NCBI GenBank assembly: GCA_011763485.2
Contig: JAANSK020279824.1
Location: 1 to 20,647, forward strand
Direction of reading: 5' to 3'
From: Isoetes engelmannii
Taxonomy: Eukaryota > Streptophyta > Lycopodiopsida > Isoetales > Isoetaceae
DNA length: 20,647 bases
In this document: piece after piece, positions 8,430 to 18,930 of the stretch
Layout of the letters: the number at the start of each line of letters is the position of its first letter
Numbering within the stretch: position 1 is the first letter of the stretch
The notes under the pieces: model-generated
What the model was told of the DNA's origin: nothing
Seen by the model: the letters and a program-made list of their open reading frames with translations, nothing else
Database searches by the model: none
Translations under genes and position numbers: made by a program

Positions 8430-8992
8430 CTCAGTGGCTGATGGTATGGGGTAGTGGCGAACCCAATACATTACACTTCCTGTACCTCTACATATGCGTG
8501 AGATCCAGCACACCAAAGGCTGCTGAGGAGTTAACAGATTTTAAAAGGTGTGGCAGAATCATAGACGCGCAGCTGTATAGGATGCAGTATATCAAACTGC
8601 GGACTACCACCAAGGGAGCCGAGTCAGTGTATTCTGTGGATGCTGCTTTCTTCAAATTGAGTTTGTCATCTCCTGACAACATGTGCGAGTACATCCAGAA
8701 GCTTTTGAGAGAAAAAATTGTAAGTAATTTTGTTTGTCCATGCGCGCATAGGCTTTTGCTAACATTTTCTTTGCAGGATCTCGTGGAAATCATCAACAAG
8801 ATGATTCCAAATGAAAATGTTTTCTTATATTTCATTATAGTCCTTACCTTCTTTTTGGGAGCGCATATAGTGGTTTCTGAGAACTTGGACAGCGGTTTTG
8901 CGGGAGGTAATTATGCCGACACATTGGACAAGTTAAAAAGAGGTAAAAAAATATGTCGACATGGTGGACTGTATACAAAGAGGTATGGCTAA
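8430..8992 (+). pseudogene. Unrecognised spliced gene remnant
   Basis: A coding-like frame runs from about 8430, with SSTPKAAEELTDFKRCG, then AQLYRMQYIKLRTTTKG, then VDAAFFKLSLSS, to ...LLREKI. It then meets a canonical 57-bp intron (8720-8776) and resumes DLVEIINKMIPNENV. The intron length is a multiple of three and open, so the frame also reads straight through. After about 8835 the sequence becomes hydrophobic and degrades (FVAGG/DTLDKLKRG-like pieces), ending at 8992. I do not recognise the family. Its intron carries the palindrome of the ParB-methyltransferase introns, which suggests it belongs to, or was decorated by, the same element family. It sits immediately after the 327-bp duplication. 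Confidence 0.45.
8720..8776 (+). other. Short intron carrying the TGCGCGCA palindrome
   Basis: GTAAGTAATT donor, TGCTAAC branch-point-like sequence, and TTTTCTTTGCAG acceptor. CCATGCGCGCATAGG lies in the middle (core 8741-8748). It is the only copy of this palindrome outside 159-6663 that I found. Confidence 0.65.
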
Positions 8993-9660
8993 TTTGGAGA
9001 GAGATACAGATGTTATAGATCTTCTCTAGCTTTGTCAGATAGTTTAGATGTCCTCGTGCCTCTAATAGGTTGTAAATTTGTGCCAGGTGAACCCCTGAAC
9101 GTATCAATGGGTGAGCTACAGGATGATGTGCTCGGCGATGATGGGAATTTTGAAGCCAACTCTCAAAAATTCACTAGGGTTATGAATAGAATGCGTCACA
9201 GGCCACTAGAGGCCATTCTTGGTGCCTCTAGTCCATGATCGGGAACTGCAAAATGAATTTAGTGAGGTATTGCAGAAAAATCAATAAGACCTTGTAGAAT
9301 ATGATGATGAAATCGAATATGAAATTCCAGACAGGACCAGCTACACTGTCATGAAGTTGCAATTGGAAAGGATGGGATGAAGTTTCCAACTCATAGAGGG
9401 GAGGCAAGCTGATAAACAGATCTATGATGCAATTTTGATGGTGGTAAGGGACATGGATGAATGCCAAGAACCAAACCCCAGATTGGCTAATTAAGAACTC
9501 GGATAAATACAAGGTAGCTCTAGGGTACAATATCATTGCTTCTGCTAAATCTCACATTCATCCCAAATGGCAAATTTCTAAAGCTATTTTTACTAAGATT
9601 GTGAGGCAAGCCTAGAAGTTTTATGCCAAGCCGAAAATGCAAGCTTTCAATTAAAGATGT
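8993..9660 (+). pseudogene. Degenerate coding remnants, family unknown
   Basis: Short coding-like frames are broken by stops and shifts: SDSLDVLVPLIGCKFVPGEP and onward to 9238, then LVEYDDEIEYEIPDRTSYTV (about 9290-9350), then ADKQIYDAILMVVRDMDECQ (about 9410-9470), then YKVALGYNIIASAKSHIHPK (about 9510-9570). They lie in the same direction as the preceding remnant and could be later exons of the same gene. No motif identifies a function. Confidence 0.35.
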
Positions 9661-10489
9661 ATGCATCAGGCGATCTCAGAATGCAAAAGTCATACAAATC
9701 TCTTAACTGCAGGCTTTGTGGCCACCATTTTGAGACTCAGACATATCTTTGATTGCCTGAGAATTCGTGATTTCTAAAGATGGCTTAATAACTAGCTTAA
9801 TGACATAGGGATTGAACTCGGGTGAACAAAAATACAGTCAATTATTCTAACAAGAGTGTAAATGTTACCTGGATAAAGGTTGCTTTCCAAGTGGAATTAA
9901 CTAAAATAGCTATAGCTCATAGAAATAAAATGCTTGATAAAGTGGACAACGGCTAGCTAAAGGTAGGAAAGTTTGAAGGTTCTTTGAATGTATTCATCTG
10001 TGATGATATCCTTCTTTTTAGTGATCATTTTTTGAATTTGCAAGTCCCTTATCGTAAACTCAAAAATCCTAAACCTTCTAGAAGCCTCTAACTGAAATCC
10101 CATACTCAGCTAACCTCTTCTAGGATGTCAAGTATCTACTAATCCATCCATTGTCCTCTCTTCCATGAAGGGGTCTTCATAGCCATGATTATTTTGATTG
10201 TTTGTTTTGTCCTTCTTTTCCTAATCCTCTTGGTGTTTGCAGGAGTTCAGATGGCAGATTGGCTGAGGATTGGCATAGTTCTCGTTCAATCGAGGCATTT
10301 TCATACGGTGCATCACTGTTTCCAGTTTCTATCAAGGAACTACTATCCTCATCTTCAATCATGTCGCTTGGAAAGGGTTAGATATGAAGGAGGCGAGTTA
10401 GTCTGCTGTTTCTCTCTCCCCCTTGATATCTGTGGCCACTTCTCTTCTTGATGCTTCTCATTTGTGCATAAGTCTTTACATCTGCTATT
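9661..10489. other. No gene seen
   Basis: AT-rich sequence without a supported gene. The + frame 10185-10451 opens with a hydrophobic stretch but looks accidental. I see no RNA gene or repeat. Confidence 0.4.
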
Positions 10490-11365
10490 AGAATCCGCTT
10501 GCATGCCGGCTGGCATGTTTCTCGACTGCTCATAACTGGAGCTGCATCTGGTACCTGTAATACATCCAATCATTGCTTCTGGCCAGCATCCTCAAACGTT
10601 GTAACAATAGTCGAAAAAGACTCCTCTTGCAAGCCAGCAACCCCTTCAAATCAATAACAATCAAAGTCAGCATCATGTGGGAAAGCCTGTTGAGAAATCA
10701 GCCTCCTATATTGGGTGAACATGCTGGGGATCGATTTTTTTGTTGATTCATGGAATTGAACTCAACCAAATGGGACTGTTGCAAGCCAGCAACCCCTTCA
10801 AATCTATAACGATCAAAGTCAGCATCATGTGGGAAAGCCTGTTGAGAAATCAGCCTCCTAGCCAGCAACCCCTTCAAATCTATAACAATCAAAGTCAGCA
10901 TCATGTGGGAAAGCCTGTTGAGAAATCAGAATCCGCTTGCATGCCGGCTGGCATGTTTCTCGACTGCTCATAACTGGAGCTGCATCTGGTACCTGTAATA
11001 CATCCAATCATTGCTTCTGGCCAGCATCCTCAAACGTTGTAACAATAGTCGAAAAAGACTCCTCTTGCAAGCCAGCAACCCCTTCAAATCAATAACAATC
11101 AAAGTCAGCATCATGTGGGAAAGCCTGTTGAGAAATCAGCCTCCTATATTGGGTGAACATGCTGGGGATCGATTTTTTTGTTGATTCATGGAATTGAACT
11201 CAACCAAATGGGACTGTTGCAAGCCAGCAACCCCTTCAAATCTATAACGATCAAAGTCAGCATCATGTGGGAAAGCCTGTTGAGAAATCAGCCTCCTAGC
11301 CAGCAACCCCTTCAAATCTATAACAATCAAAGTCAGCATCATGTGGGAAAGCCTGTTGAGAAATC
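10490..11365. repeat. Tandem 2 x 438-bp duplication with nested 68-75-bp subrepeats
   Basis: 10490-10927 is repeated at 10928-11365 with no difference that I noticed. Each unit holds three copies of a subrepeat starting GCCAGCAACCCCTTCAAATC, at 10633, 10785, 10861 and again at 11071, 11223, 11299. The third copy directly abuts the second. A further partial copy of the unit's middle (GGGGATCGATTTTTTTGTTG and beyond) follows at about 11366-11443. The near-identity implies a very recent event. ORFs in it have no recognisable product. Confidence 0.92.
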
Positions 11366-11484
11366 AGCCTCCTATATTGGGTGGACATGCTGGGGATCGA
11401 TTTTTTTGTTGATTCATGGAATTGAACTCAACCAAATGGGACAACAGCCCCGAGCCTTAACCAACTAGCCATGGGACAACAGCC

Positions 11485-11557
11485 CTCAACATGCGGGGAT
11501 CGAACCCAGAACCTCTTGCTTGCAAGCCAAGTACTCTACGAACTGAGCTACCAGCCC
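11485..11557 (-). repeat. tRNA-derived sequence (SINE head or tRNA pseudogene)
   Basis: The minus strand reads GGGCTGGTAGCTCAG (A-box), an anticodon arm with CTTGCAA loop (TGC in the anticodon position, alanine-like), then GGGTTCGATCCCC (B-box). The D-arm and T-loop fit a tRNA, but the 7-bp acceptor stem does not pair, the anticodon stem has a G-G, and there is no run of T at the end. It is therefore better read as a tRNA-derived repeat than a working tRNA gene. Confidence 0.7.
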
Positions 11558-11559
11558 TT

Positions 11560-12110
11560 TGATGGACTTTCGGCACTCTTTCACTGAGTCATTCTTCATG
11601 CGTGCCCATTACACATACTCCAACATTCCAACAAAGCCAATCTTCTTCTGCGAATAGCAATCAGCTAACGCCTTTTCTGAGACAACGTTTTATCTGCCTT
11701 CACCTATTCATAAACAAACAATCGGATTTGGCATACTGTTTCTTCTGATCATGCCTCTTTACAACGGATCTGCAACGTGCCTCCTATATGAGCAAGGATG
11801 AAACGCCTGCAAAATCCCTTTTCCGCTCCGCATCTTCAGCATAGACCGCAAATAAACATATTATAGACACATGGTTTTGTTTTAAGTTGCCAAGTTGGTA
11901 AATATGGCAAGTTCACCGCTTTTGGCCTTCTTTTGCACGCCATAGTTAGAACTCCGCCTTCTTAAGTGGAAGCTTCTAGATGCAATTTGCCACGTGGCAT
12001 TGCAACCTGCTTCTCAAGAAAACAAAAAATCTCATTTAGTGCCACCTAGATATTATTATTTTTAGCGACGTAACCTACCCCCACTAAATCTTCTAGACGT
12101 CTTACATACA
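11560..12110. other. No gene seen; G-box-centred palindrome
   Basis: Non-coding in all frames as far as I can tell. A 12-bp perfect palindrome TGCCACGTGGCA (11988-11999), containing the plant G-box CACGTG, lies about 4 kb downstream of the NPF start and about 0.95 kb beyond its stop, so it is not an obvious promoter element for it. Confidence 0.4.
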
Positions 12111-12154
12111 TTTAAGCTGGCCTCTTATTCCCTCTGTTACAATTACATATATAA

Positions 12155-12750
12155 AAGCTTCGCAAGCAAATAACAAAGTCAACTTCTATAGCTAGATGAC
12201 AACCTTGTTGCCAGAATGCAATCAAGCCACCCAGCAAATAAAAAAGCAGAGTACATGAAAGAAAGACAGCTAGGGAACTGCAGCAATAAGAATGCCATAA
12301 AGAAAGGAGAATGCATAAATCTGCAGCTCCAAGCACCTGCTTCATTCATATTCTCTATTTCTGGTCTCCCACTAATGTGAGATGTTAATGAAGCATTAAG
12401 GAGTTGACAATACTAGTGGTTGTATTTTATGGGCTCGCAAAAACAGTAAAACTTAGCAAGCAAAACAACAAGGTCGAGTTGGAGAAAGTACCTCATGGCG
12501 ACCTCGATTAACAGATGACAACCTTAATTGCTAGGAGCAAGCCATCCATATCTGCACATAAAAAAGCAAACTACAGGAAAGAAAGACGGCCAGGAACTGC
12601 GGCAATAAGAATGCCATGAAGGAAAGGAGAATGCATACATCTGCAGCTCCAAGCACCTCTTTCACTCATGTTTCCTCTTTTCTGTCTTCCACTAATGGGA
12701 GATGTTAATGAAGCATTAAGGAGTGGCCAATTAAAGTGGTTGTAATTTTA
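12155..12750. repeat. Diverged tandem duplication, ~300-bp unit
   Basis: About 12155-12430 and 12455-12750 share ordered blocks: GCAAGCAAA, AGATGACAACCTT, AAAAAAGCA, AGGAAAGAAAGAC or variant, AATAAGAATGCCAT, CTGCAGCTCCAAGCACCT (12321 and 12641, offset 320), and GAGATGTTAATGAAGCATTA. Many substitutions and small indels show it is older than the other tandem duplications here. It lies just 3' of the NPF gene. Confidence 0.85.
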
Positions 12751-12899
12751 TTAGATGGAAATTGAAATGGGGGTAATTTTTAATAACATGACGAAACACC
12801 ATAAAAGTAAAACCATTAAGGAGACAGAATCTTGAAGCCCTTAAATCCGTTGCTCAAGTATAAAGCCATTCTGTAGTGTGCAATCAGACAATAACAACC

Positions 12900-12936
12900 T
12901 TTATTGTATTATGAATGAGTATAACAAATATTTATT
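12900..12936 (-). terminator. Poly(A) signals of the NPF gene
   Basis: Minus-strand AATAAA occurs 2 nt after the stop (12931-12936) and again at 12900-12905. The second is the better placed. The polyadenylation site itself cannot be seen. Confidence 0.4.
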
Positions 12937-12937
12937 T

Positions 12938-15900
12938 TCAAAGTGTTGTCCTCCTTTCCTTGTACCTGAACGAATTTGCACACCTCAGATACCAAAGAAA
13001 ATTGAAGAAGCTAATAGCTGCGAGAAGAGCAAAGTAATAGTCAAGATGTCCCAGATTTAGATTGTCTGGTATCCAACCAGGACTCTTTGAGCTTCCTGTC
13101 ATATGTGCAACAATGACAAGTATCAAACTGTTAAGATAATTCCCTAAGCTAAATGTAGCCAGAGCGAGAGCAGTTCCCAAGCTGCGCATGTTATCGGGCA
13201 CCTGGTCATAGAAAAACTCAAGCTGCCCAATGTAAGTAAACGTTTCAGAAATACCAATCAACACTATCTGAGGCACTTGCCAAAAGATACTCATAGGCAC
13301 TGGTTTTTCTGAGTCATGGAGTAGGTCAAGAGACTTTGCAATATTGAGCCGCTTAGCTTCAACAAAGAAGGATGCCAGCATTGAAAATATTGAAATGAAC
13401 AAACCAATACCCATCCGTTGTAGTTGGGTGAACCCACCATGAATTTTAGAAACTTTATACACCATCCTAATCAACACACGGTCGTACACTGGGACCATCA
13501 ATATCACTGTGATAATTTCAAAAGTTGACATAGATGCTGGTGGGATGTGAAAATGTTGACCCATTTTATTATCCATCCTTGAACCTTGTTCTACAAAAGT
13601 TGTCGAGAGTTGCGCATAAACTGTAGAAAAAAATATACTGGTCACCCATATTGGAAATAATCTTAGTAGTTGCTTCACTTCATCCACTTCTGAAACTGAA
13701 CATACAATCCACTTATTCCTTGACCTCCGACCTTTCTGATCAGTTTCTACCTTTATGGGTGCCTTATCAAGCAACCTGTAAATATTGACTGCAATTAAAA
13801 CCACATGCTACTCATACAAACGCCTGATCATATCAAGACATGTTAAATCATCATTCTACAGAGATGCCCATAGAAATTAAGACACAGATTGAATCCTGCA
13901 ACTTCCGAGCTGCAACATTATACAGATACTTTAATCAAAGTATCATTGGAGTTGTGCATAGGCTGGTTCAATATAAAGATCTCCTTGGCTATTCCCTTCT
14001 ATATAAAATAAGACTACGTACACCTCGAGCTCACACCATTGAGGTGAAAAGTGGGCAACATCGAAGGAAGATAATGAACTTCTCAGTGTTTTAAGAAATG
14101 CATGTCACAAGGAAGCTTTAGTCTTCAAGCAGAAATAGTAAGTACATACCGGATGGTATGCATCTCATGAAAAGTGTTTCATGGTATCAAATCTATCCTA
14201 TCATAAGCTGAAAGACAGAAAAGTAGTTTCTAAGGAAAGGTAACTTTCACTCATCTCACCCCCGAACTATATTAGAGTAATGATATTCGCAATGCATACT
14301 CACTAGCTAAAAAGATCCTTGCTAAAACAATGTTTTCAAGTCTTCCATAAGAACACCAGAGGGCAAACAGTTAAAAGCCCCTAGTTTTGTCTGAACTGGT
14401 CAACATGTTTCCGTTTTAGTACACGAATTTGTGAACTGGTATTTGAGCATATGAAAAAGATGGCTCCCCGAGTGAAAATCTCGTCTAATGAGGAGGGGCT
14501 TATAAACCTCCTTCCTTTAATTGGACAAATTATAACCGTTCTCAACAATTCCTTGGAAGGTAGTTTCAGACAGAATGGCATTCAAACTGCTTGCCAAATG
14601 CAGATGTATGAAGTTAGAATCTGATGCATGTAACAATGTAATCAAATTCTACATGTAACAGTGCAAACAAATTCTAACAGGAAAACGGAGAACAAAGCCA
14701 TAGATGCGACAAATTAAGAAAAACTTGGACGTTTAAAAAACGAATTTTTGTGCAGTAAGGCAGCACCTGATATTATTAGTATTATGTGGAAGTGATCCTC
14801 TTTGCGAATCAAGCACAGGATCCGAAACTCCACAGACTACTGTTTCATCTGAAGGAACTTTCGCAAAACATTTCCTTATTGCTGATATAATAACTTGGGC
14901 TGTACGGATAAGAGGGCTTCCACCAGGTTTTTGAAGCCTATATAGAGGCCGTCCAAAGATAAAACAGCAGACAGCTACAGTCATAGCGGCAGTTGGTATG
15001 CCAAATCCAAAAGCCCAACTTAAATTGTCTTGTATATAAATGAGAACAGTCGAAGCAAGAAGGCCTCCAATGTTTATGGACATATAGTACCAATTAAAAA
15101 AATGTACCCTCTGCTTCCTCTCTGTTGGCTCGTTTTCATCAAATTGATCAGCTCCAAATGCTGAGATGCATGGCTTGATGCCTCCCATACCAAATGCAAT
15201 AAGATACAATGACACAAAAACGAACTGAATCTGCCAAGCTGAATTTGGACCACACTCGTCCCTGCCCAAGCACGATGGAAGAGAAGCTGACAAAGTAAGG
15301 AAAAGCAAGCCCTACACAGAATACTAACTTTCAGACAACCATTTCGAGCTTTATAGATTGAGAAATTCACCATTCTTACAATGAAATAAATTATTGAAAA
15401 TGTCATGATTGTTCGATAGCGTCCCCAATATGCATCTGCTAGAAATGCTCCAATAAGGGGAGTTATATAACCTGTCCCTGACCACATGGAAACATTGGTT
15501 GCTGCATCTGAATTGCCTTGATGCAGCACCTTTGTCAAGTACGAGACCAAGTTCATGTTGATACCGAAGAATGCCAGTCTTTCGCAGCCCTCGGTTCCTG
15601 CCATGTATCACACTTTTGCTTAAATCTAACAAGCTTTTGTCATAGTTAACGTCATATATGAGTAGAAAAAACTACTAAGTGTATTCTGATAGAGCACATA
15701 AACAAATTTAGGTTTCTGTTTCCATAAGGGAATGGAAAATAGGCATAAAATAGCACCTAATATGTAGCGGCAGGTCTTCCAGCCACCAGTCTTGGAAATT
15801 GATAGGCACTCAGGTACATCATCAGACAGCTCAGAATCGCTTTGTTGATTTCCATGGTTTGTAACCTAACATATTAAAAGTTTGAAAAAATTCAGTTTAG

Positions 15901-16066
15901 TCCATTTTACACGATTTCGACACGATTTCGTTGCTTCAACAGAACAAACCTGTGAATTTTCAGACAAGGACACTGCTACAGCAATTACTGCGTTAGAATT
16001 GCTCGATTCACTTCCGGTCGTCAGAAGGGGATCGCATTCATGGTCAGGAGGATGTTGGAGCGGCAT
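12938..16066 (-). CDS. NRT1/PTR family (NPF/POT) transporter, five exons, intact
   Basis: A proton-coupled major-facilitator transporter of the plant NPF family, whose members move nitrate, di/tripeptides or hormones; the substrate cannot be told from sequence alone. Exons on the minus strand are 16066-15950, 15865-15757, 15597-15380, 15311-14767 and 13775-12938. All introns are GT-AG and all phases agree, giving 1827 nt and 608 residues, normal for NPF. The start MPLQHPPDHECDPLL is the only ATG that opens exon 1, and a soluble N-tail of about 70 residues follows. The proton-coupling motif ExxER is intact at residues 78-82 (EGCER). Family blocks include [69 protein letters not shown], and GLxxSFSLGNYLN-like TFSLGNYLNSLI near the C-terminus. 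About 12 membrane helices are expected, with a hydrophilic central loop split by intron 4 (991 bp). Location is probably the plasma membrane or tonoplast. Confidence 0.95.
13776..14766 (-). other. Intron 4 of the NPF gene
   Basis: A 991-bp GT-AG intron falling in the central cytoplasmic loop (joins ...HNTNNI-R to LLDKAPIKVE). It contains no recognisable gene or element. The small open frames within it (13840-14094 +, 14381-14581 -) look incidental. Confidence 0.85.
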
Positions 16067-16821
16067 CCTCGATTCAAAAAAAATTCAAATGTGTGGACTT
16101 CTAATAAGGGCAATGATTTCCCAAGGTGCTTCGGGAATATGCGACCAACTAGATCATTGAACTGAGAACTATTGCAATAAATCCCTGTTTAAACTAGAAA
16201 TATGTTGGCAATACAAGGTCAATGGAGCCTGTGCACTCAAATTAAAATCCTCTCCATAATCGATCTGGCCGTAGAGCAATAAGCTGCAATTCGGATCAAG
16301 AAAAAACTTCTAGATTGTACATACACACATTCACCATAAGTTTCACAATTTAGAACCAAATTCCTTTCAATCTGACTTTTTCCCATCATAGTTGCCCACC
16401 ATAGTTGCTGGCAAGAGCTGCTTCCTTATGGGTCTTCCCACCAATTCAAAGCATGGCTATTCACATGAGATGCATTCGTTCTCTATCGTATTCAAGAACG
16501 GAAGGAAGCAAAAGTTGGAAACCTTATGAAATGATGCATGTTTTCTTTTCTCACACACGCAAGCTTCATAACAATCTTGTGAGGTGGGGACTTTAAATGA
16601 GAAATTGGAGTCATTATAGATAGATAGATATTCTAACGTCAACGGGAATATTAGTTTAGAGATGTGGTATGGCCGAATGTGCGTATGGCAAGCTAACAAG
16701 TAATTATTACGTGAACGACGTGTCCACTCATTTGTAAAAGTAGCACACAATGTTTCGTTTATTTCATCCCCATGTCGCTTATGTATTTTGATACACGAGA
16801 CAAATAGACATGTTCTTTAGC
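16067..16821. other. Region upstream of the NPF gene
   Basis: AT-rich, presumably holding the NPF 5' leader and promoter. I find no clear TATA box that fixes a start. A short GATA run (TAGATAGATAGATA, about 16617-16631) is present. Confidence 0.4.
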
Positions 16822-16985
16822 TTTAGCAAGGTTGCCTAACCCGAGGTCACCTGAATGCTTGAATTCTAGCCTATTCACGTGTCGCGACACATCAGCCAAG
16901 ATTAACAACAACCGTTGGATCTTCTAATTTCTCGGTCTACGGATGAGAAAATTAGAAAATCTCTAAAATTCATCCTCCGTGAAAG
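16822..16985 (-). repeat. Dispersed repeat, copy B
   Basis: The reverse complement is related to 7621-7775 (see that entry). This copy also contains a 12-bp palindrome GTGTCGCGACAC (16879-16890) that is not conserved in copy A. Conserved blocks continue toward 16985 (TTTTCTAATTTTC). Confidence 0.7.
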
Positions 16986-17159
16986 CTTGTCTTCTTTGAT
17001 CTTCCATCTCAGTCCACCCCGATGTTCAGTCCACCTCCTCTAAGTCGCCTATGTTTTCGATGTCTTCGGCAGTGATATTTCTGTTGTTGCGTTATATATT
17101 TTTTTTCTTGCAGATTTTGGCCTCCAGGTTTTTGCTCTGTGCTTTCTGTTATATTTAGT

Positions 17160-18340
17160 GGTTGCAACCTGAGGAGGAAGAACCAGGCAGCTGTGTGGAG
17201 TAGGTTTTCCATGTACATAAAGTGTGGTTCGCTTGCTCAAGCTGAGGATTGGACAAAATTTTTGCCCAGGATGTTGTCTCATGGAACTCTCTAATTTTTG
17301 GATACGTGGAGAATGGGTGTAGCCAAGAAACACTCAAATGTTTTGGACAAATGCCAGAGGGTTGCTTATCTCCAAATTCTATTACATTTGTTTGCAGCTT
17401 GAAGGCATGTGGCACTTAAAGGTATAAAGCAAAGGACGACAAATACACAGTGATGTTGCTCGAGGAAAGGAGTCTCCCTGTGGGAACTATGCTGCTAGAT
17501 GCTGATAGATATGTATATCAAATGTAACTTACTTTTGGAGGCCAGGGAAACTCTCAATAAGGTGTAGGTACAAGATGTTATTTCTTGGACAAAACTAATA
17601 GAAGGATATGATGTAAGTGGGCAGTGTCAGAAGGCATTGAAATGCTTTGAACAGATGCAGGTAGAGGGTGTACCTCCTAATGCTGCTATTTACTTGCACC
17701 CCAAAGGCTTGTGCTAACGTCTATTGACAGAGGTCAAGAGATATGTTGCACAAACAAGTTATGAAACAGACCTGGTTGCTGGTAATACCTTGATTGACAT
17801 GTATGCCAAATGTGGCATGCTTTCAGAGGCATGCAAAGTCTTTGAAAAATTGCCAGTAAGAGACATTATTGCATGGAATGCAATCTTAAAAGGATATAGC
17901 ATGAGCCACAAAGTCCTGCTGGCTATACGATGCTTTTTAGAGATGCAAAAGAAAATGTAGCACCAAATGCTATTATATTCACCCATCTTCTCACTGCATG
18001 CAGCTGAGCTAGTCTGGTTTTGACACGCCAAAACTATTTCAAGATGACGGTAACAGAATATAGCATTTTTTCAACTGTGGATCACCATGCATGTATAATT
18101 GATCTTCTTGCACGGTCTGGACATATTAGAAGCAGCAAATCTGCTTGAAAGTGCATGGTATCATCTGCCAAAAGAAACGTGGATAGCCTTTCTCAGTGCT
18201 TGCAAAATTTATGGCGATTCGGAATTAGGTTTAAGGCATTTTCAGAACCTGGCACAAAGTGATCCAGGACATGCTGCTGAGTATGTTCTCATGTCAAACC
18301 TCTATGCAACTCTTGATGAGTCAAGAGCAGCAATGTTCCC
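17160..18340 (+). pseudogene. PLS-class pentatricopeptide repeat (PPR) gene, decayed
   Basis: Successive PPR motifs are readable in shifting frames: SMYIKCGSLAQAE-like (17205-17250), DVVSWNSLIFGYVENG-like (17265-17315), DVISWTKLIEGYDVSGQCQK (about 17570-17635), NTLIDMYAKCGMLSEACKVF (about 17785-17845), then RDIIAWNAILKGYS. An E-type C-terminal region follows: HHACIIDLLARSGHI, WIAFLSACKIYGDSELG, and HAAEYVLMSNLYATL (ending about 18320). Proteins of this class bind organellar RNA base by base and often guide C-to-U editing. Several stops (for example about 17416, 17526 and 17958) and frame changes disable it. It ends after the E region without a DYW deaminase, and unrelated sequence follows. 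The longest intact frame is 17724-17960. Confidence 0.85.
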
Positions 18341-18930
18341 TTTCAACTCGTGCAGATGTGTCTCAATCATCTGGAGCATGTTCTTCTAGCAATAGGAGGT
18401 ATGCACCACATGATCTTCTGACTCCTCAAAGTAAATTGGTGATAAAAAATATCAAACCCCATGTTGCAAACAGGCAGTTTTGATGAGGATGGGTATAAAC
18501 AATAGACATATGTCCAGAAATATGCAAACTGTTTGCAGTCCATCAATACATGTTTCAGATTCTAGCATGGGATCTTCAGGAAATCCGCAGACTGAAGGCT
18601 CTCCTGATTCAGTTTTAATGCACTTCCGAGGCAGGGGGCATCATAAACTCTTCAATAATTACACCTCTGGGAGTGGTAGTGAAGCTGCTTGTGAAGATTG
18701 TTTGATAGCGTCCCCAATATGCATCTGCTAGAAATGCTCCAATAAGGGGAGTTATATAACCTGTCCCACGAACAGGGTTCAAGATTTGGAGGAAGGGGAG
18801 CAAAATTTGCCAGGCTGCAACACCACCTTCTCAGAAGTGTGGATCTCAAGAAAGAGAGGAAGGATCATCCAAAAAGAAAGTTGATGGGAATGCCCATTTG
18901 AAGCTAATCAGTAAGTACTGAGTTCGTTTA
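18341..18930 (+). pseudogene. Unrecognised exon-like sequence containing an NPF fragment
   Basis: Serine-rich coding-like frames overlap here: TRADVSQSSGACSSSNRRYA (about 18345-18405), and VSDSSMGSSGNPQTEGSPDS with [17 protein letters not shown] (18480-18690). Past 18767 there are short frames such as [35 protein letters not shown]-like donors occur near 18910. The product is unknown. The stretch is interrupted by an antisense piece of NPF exon 3 at 18696-18767, so it may be a chimera assembled during repair or transposition. Confidence 0.4.
18696..18767 (-). repeat. 72-bp duplicate of NPF exon 3
   Basis: 71 of 72 bases match 15407-15478, within exon 3 of the NPF gene (encoding [19 protein letters not shown]). 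It has the same genomic orientation and no intron sequence at its ends. The single difference changes an Arg codon to Gln. Neighbouring sequence on both sides is unrelated to the NPF gene. Confidence 0.95.

Noticed and set aside
11485-11557. Functional tRNA-Ala gene
   Set aside because: A- and B-boxes are good, but the acceptor stem does not pair, the anticodon stem has a mismatch, and no terminator run follows.
13840-14581. Small open frames in NPF intron 4
   Set aside because: They lie within an intron whose boundaries are fixed by phase and protein continuity, and they show no recognisable product.
15507-15604. NPF translation starting at MAGTEGCERL in exon 3
   Set aside because: The M-A codons belong to intron 2. 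The acceptor ATGGCAG/GAACC joins exon 2 to give ILGTEGCER, matching the family better.
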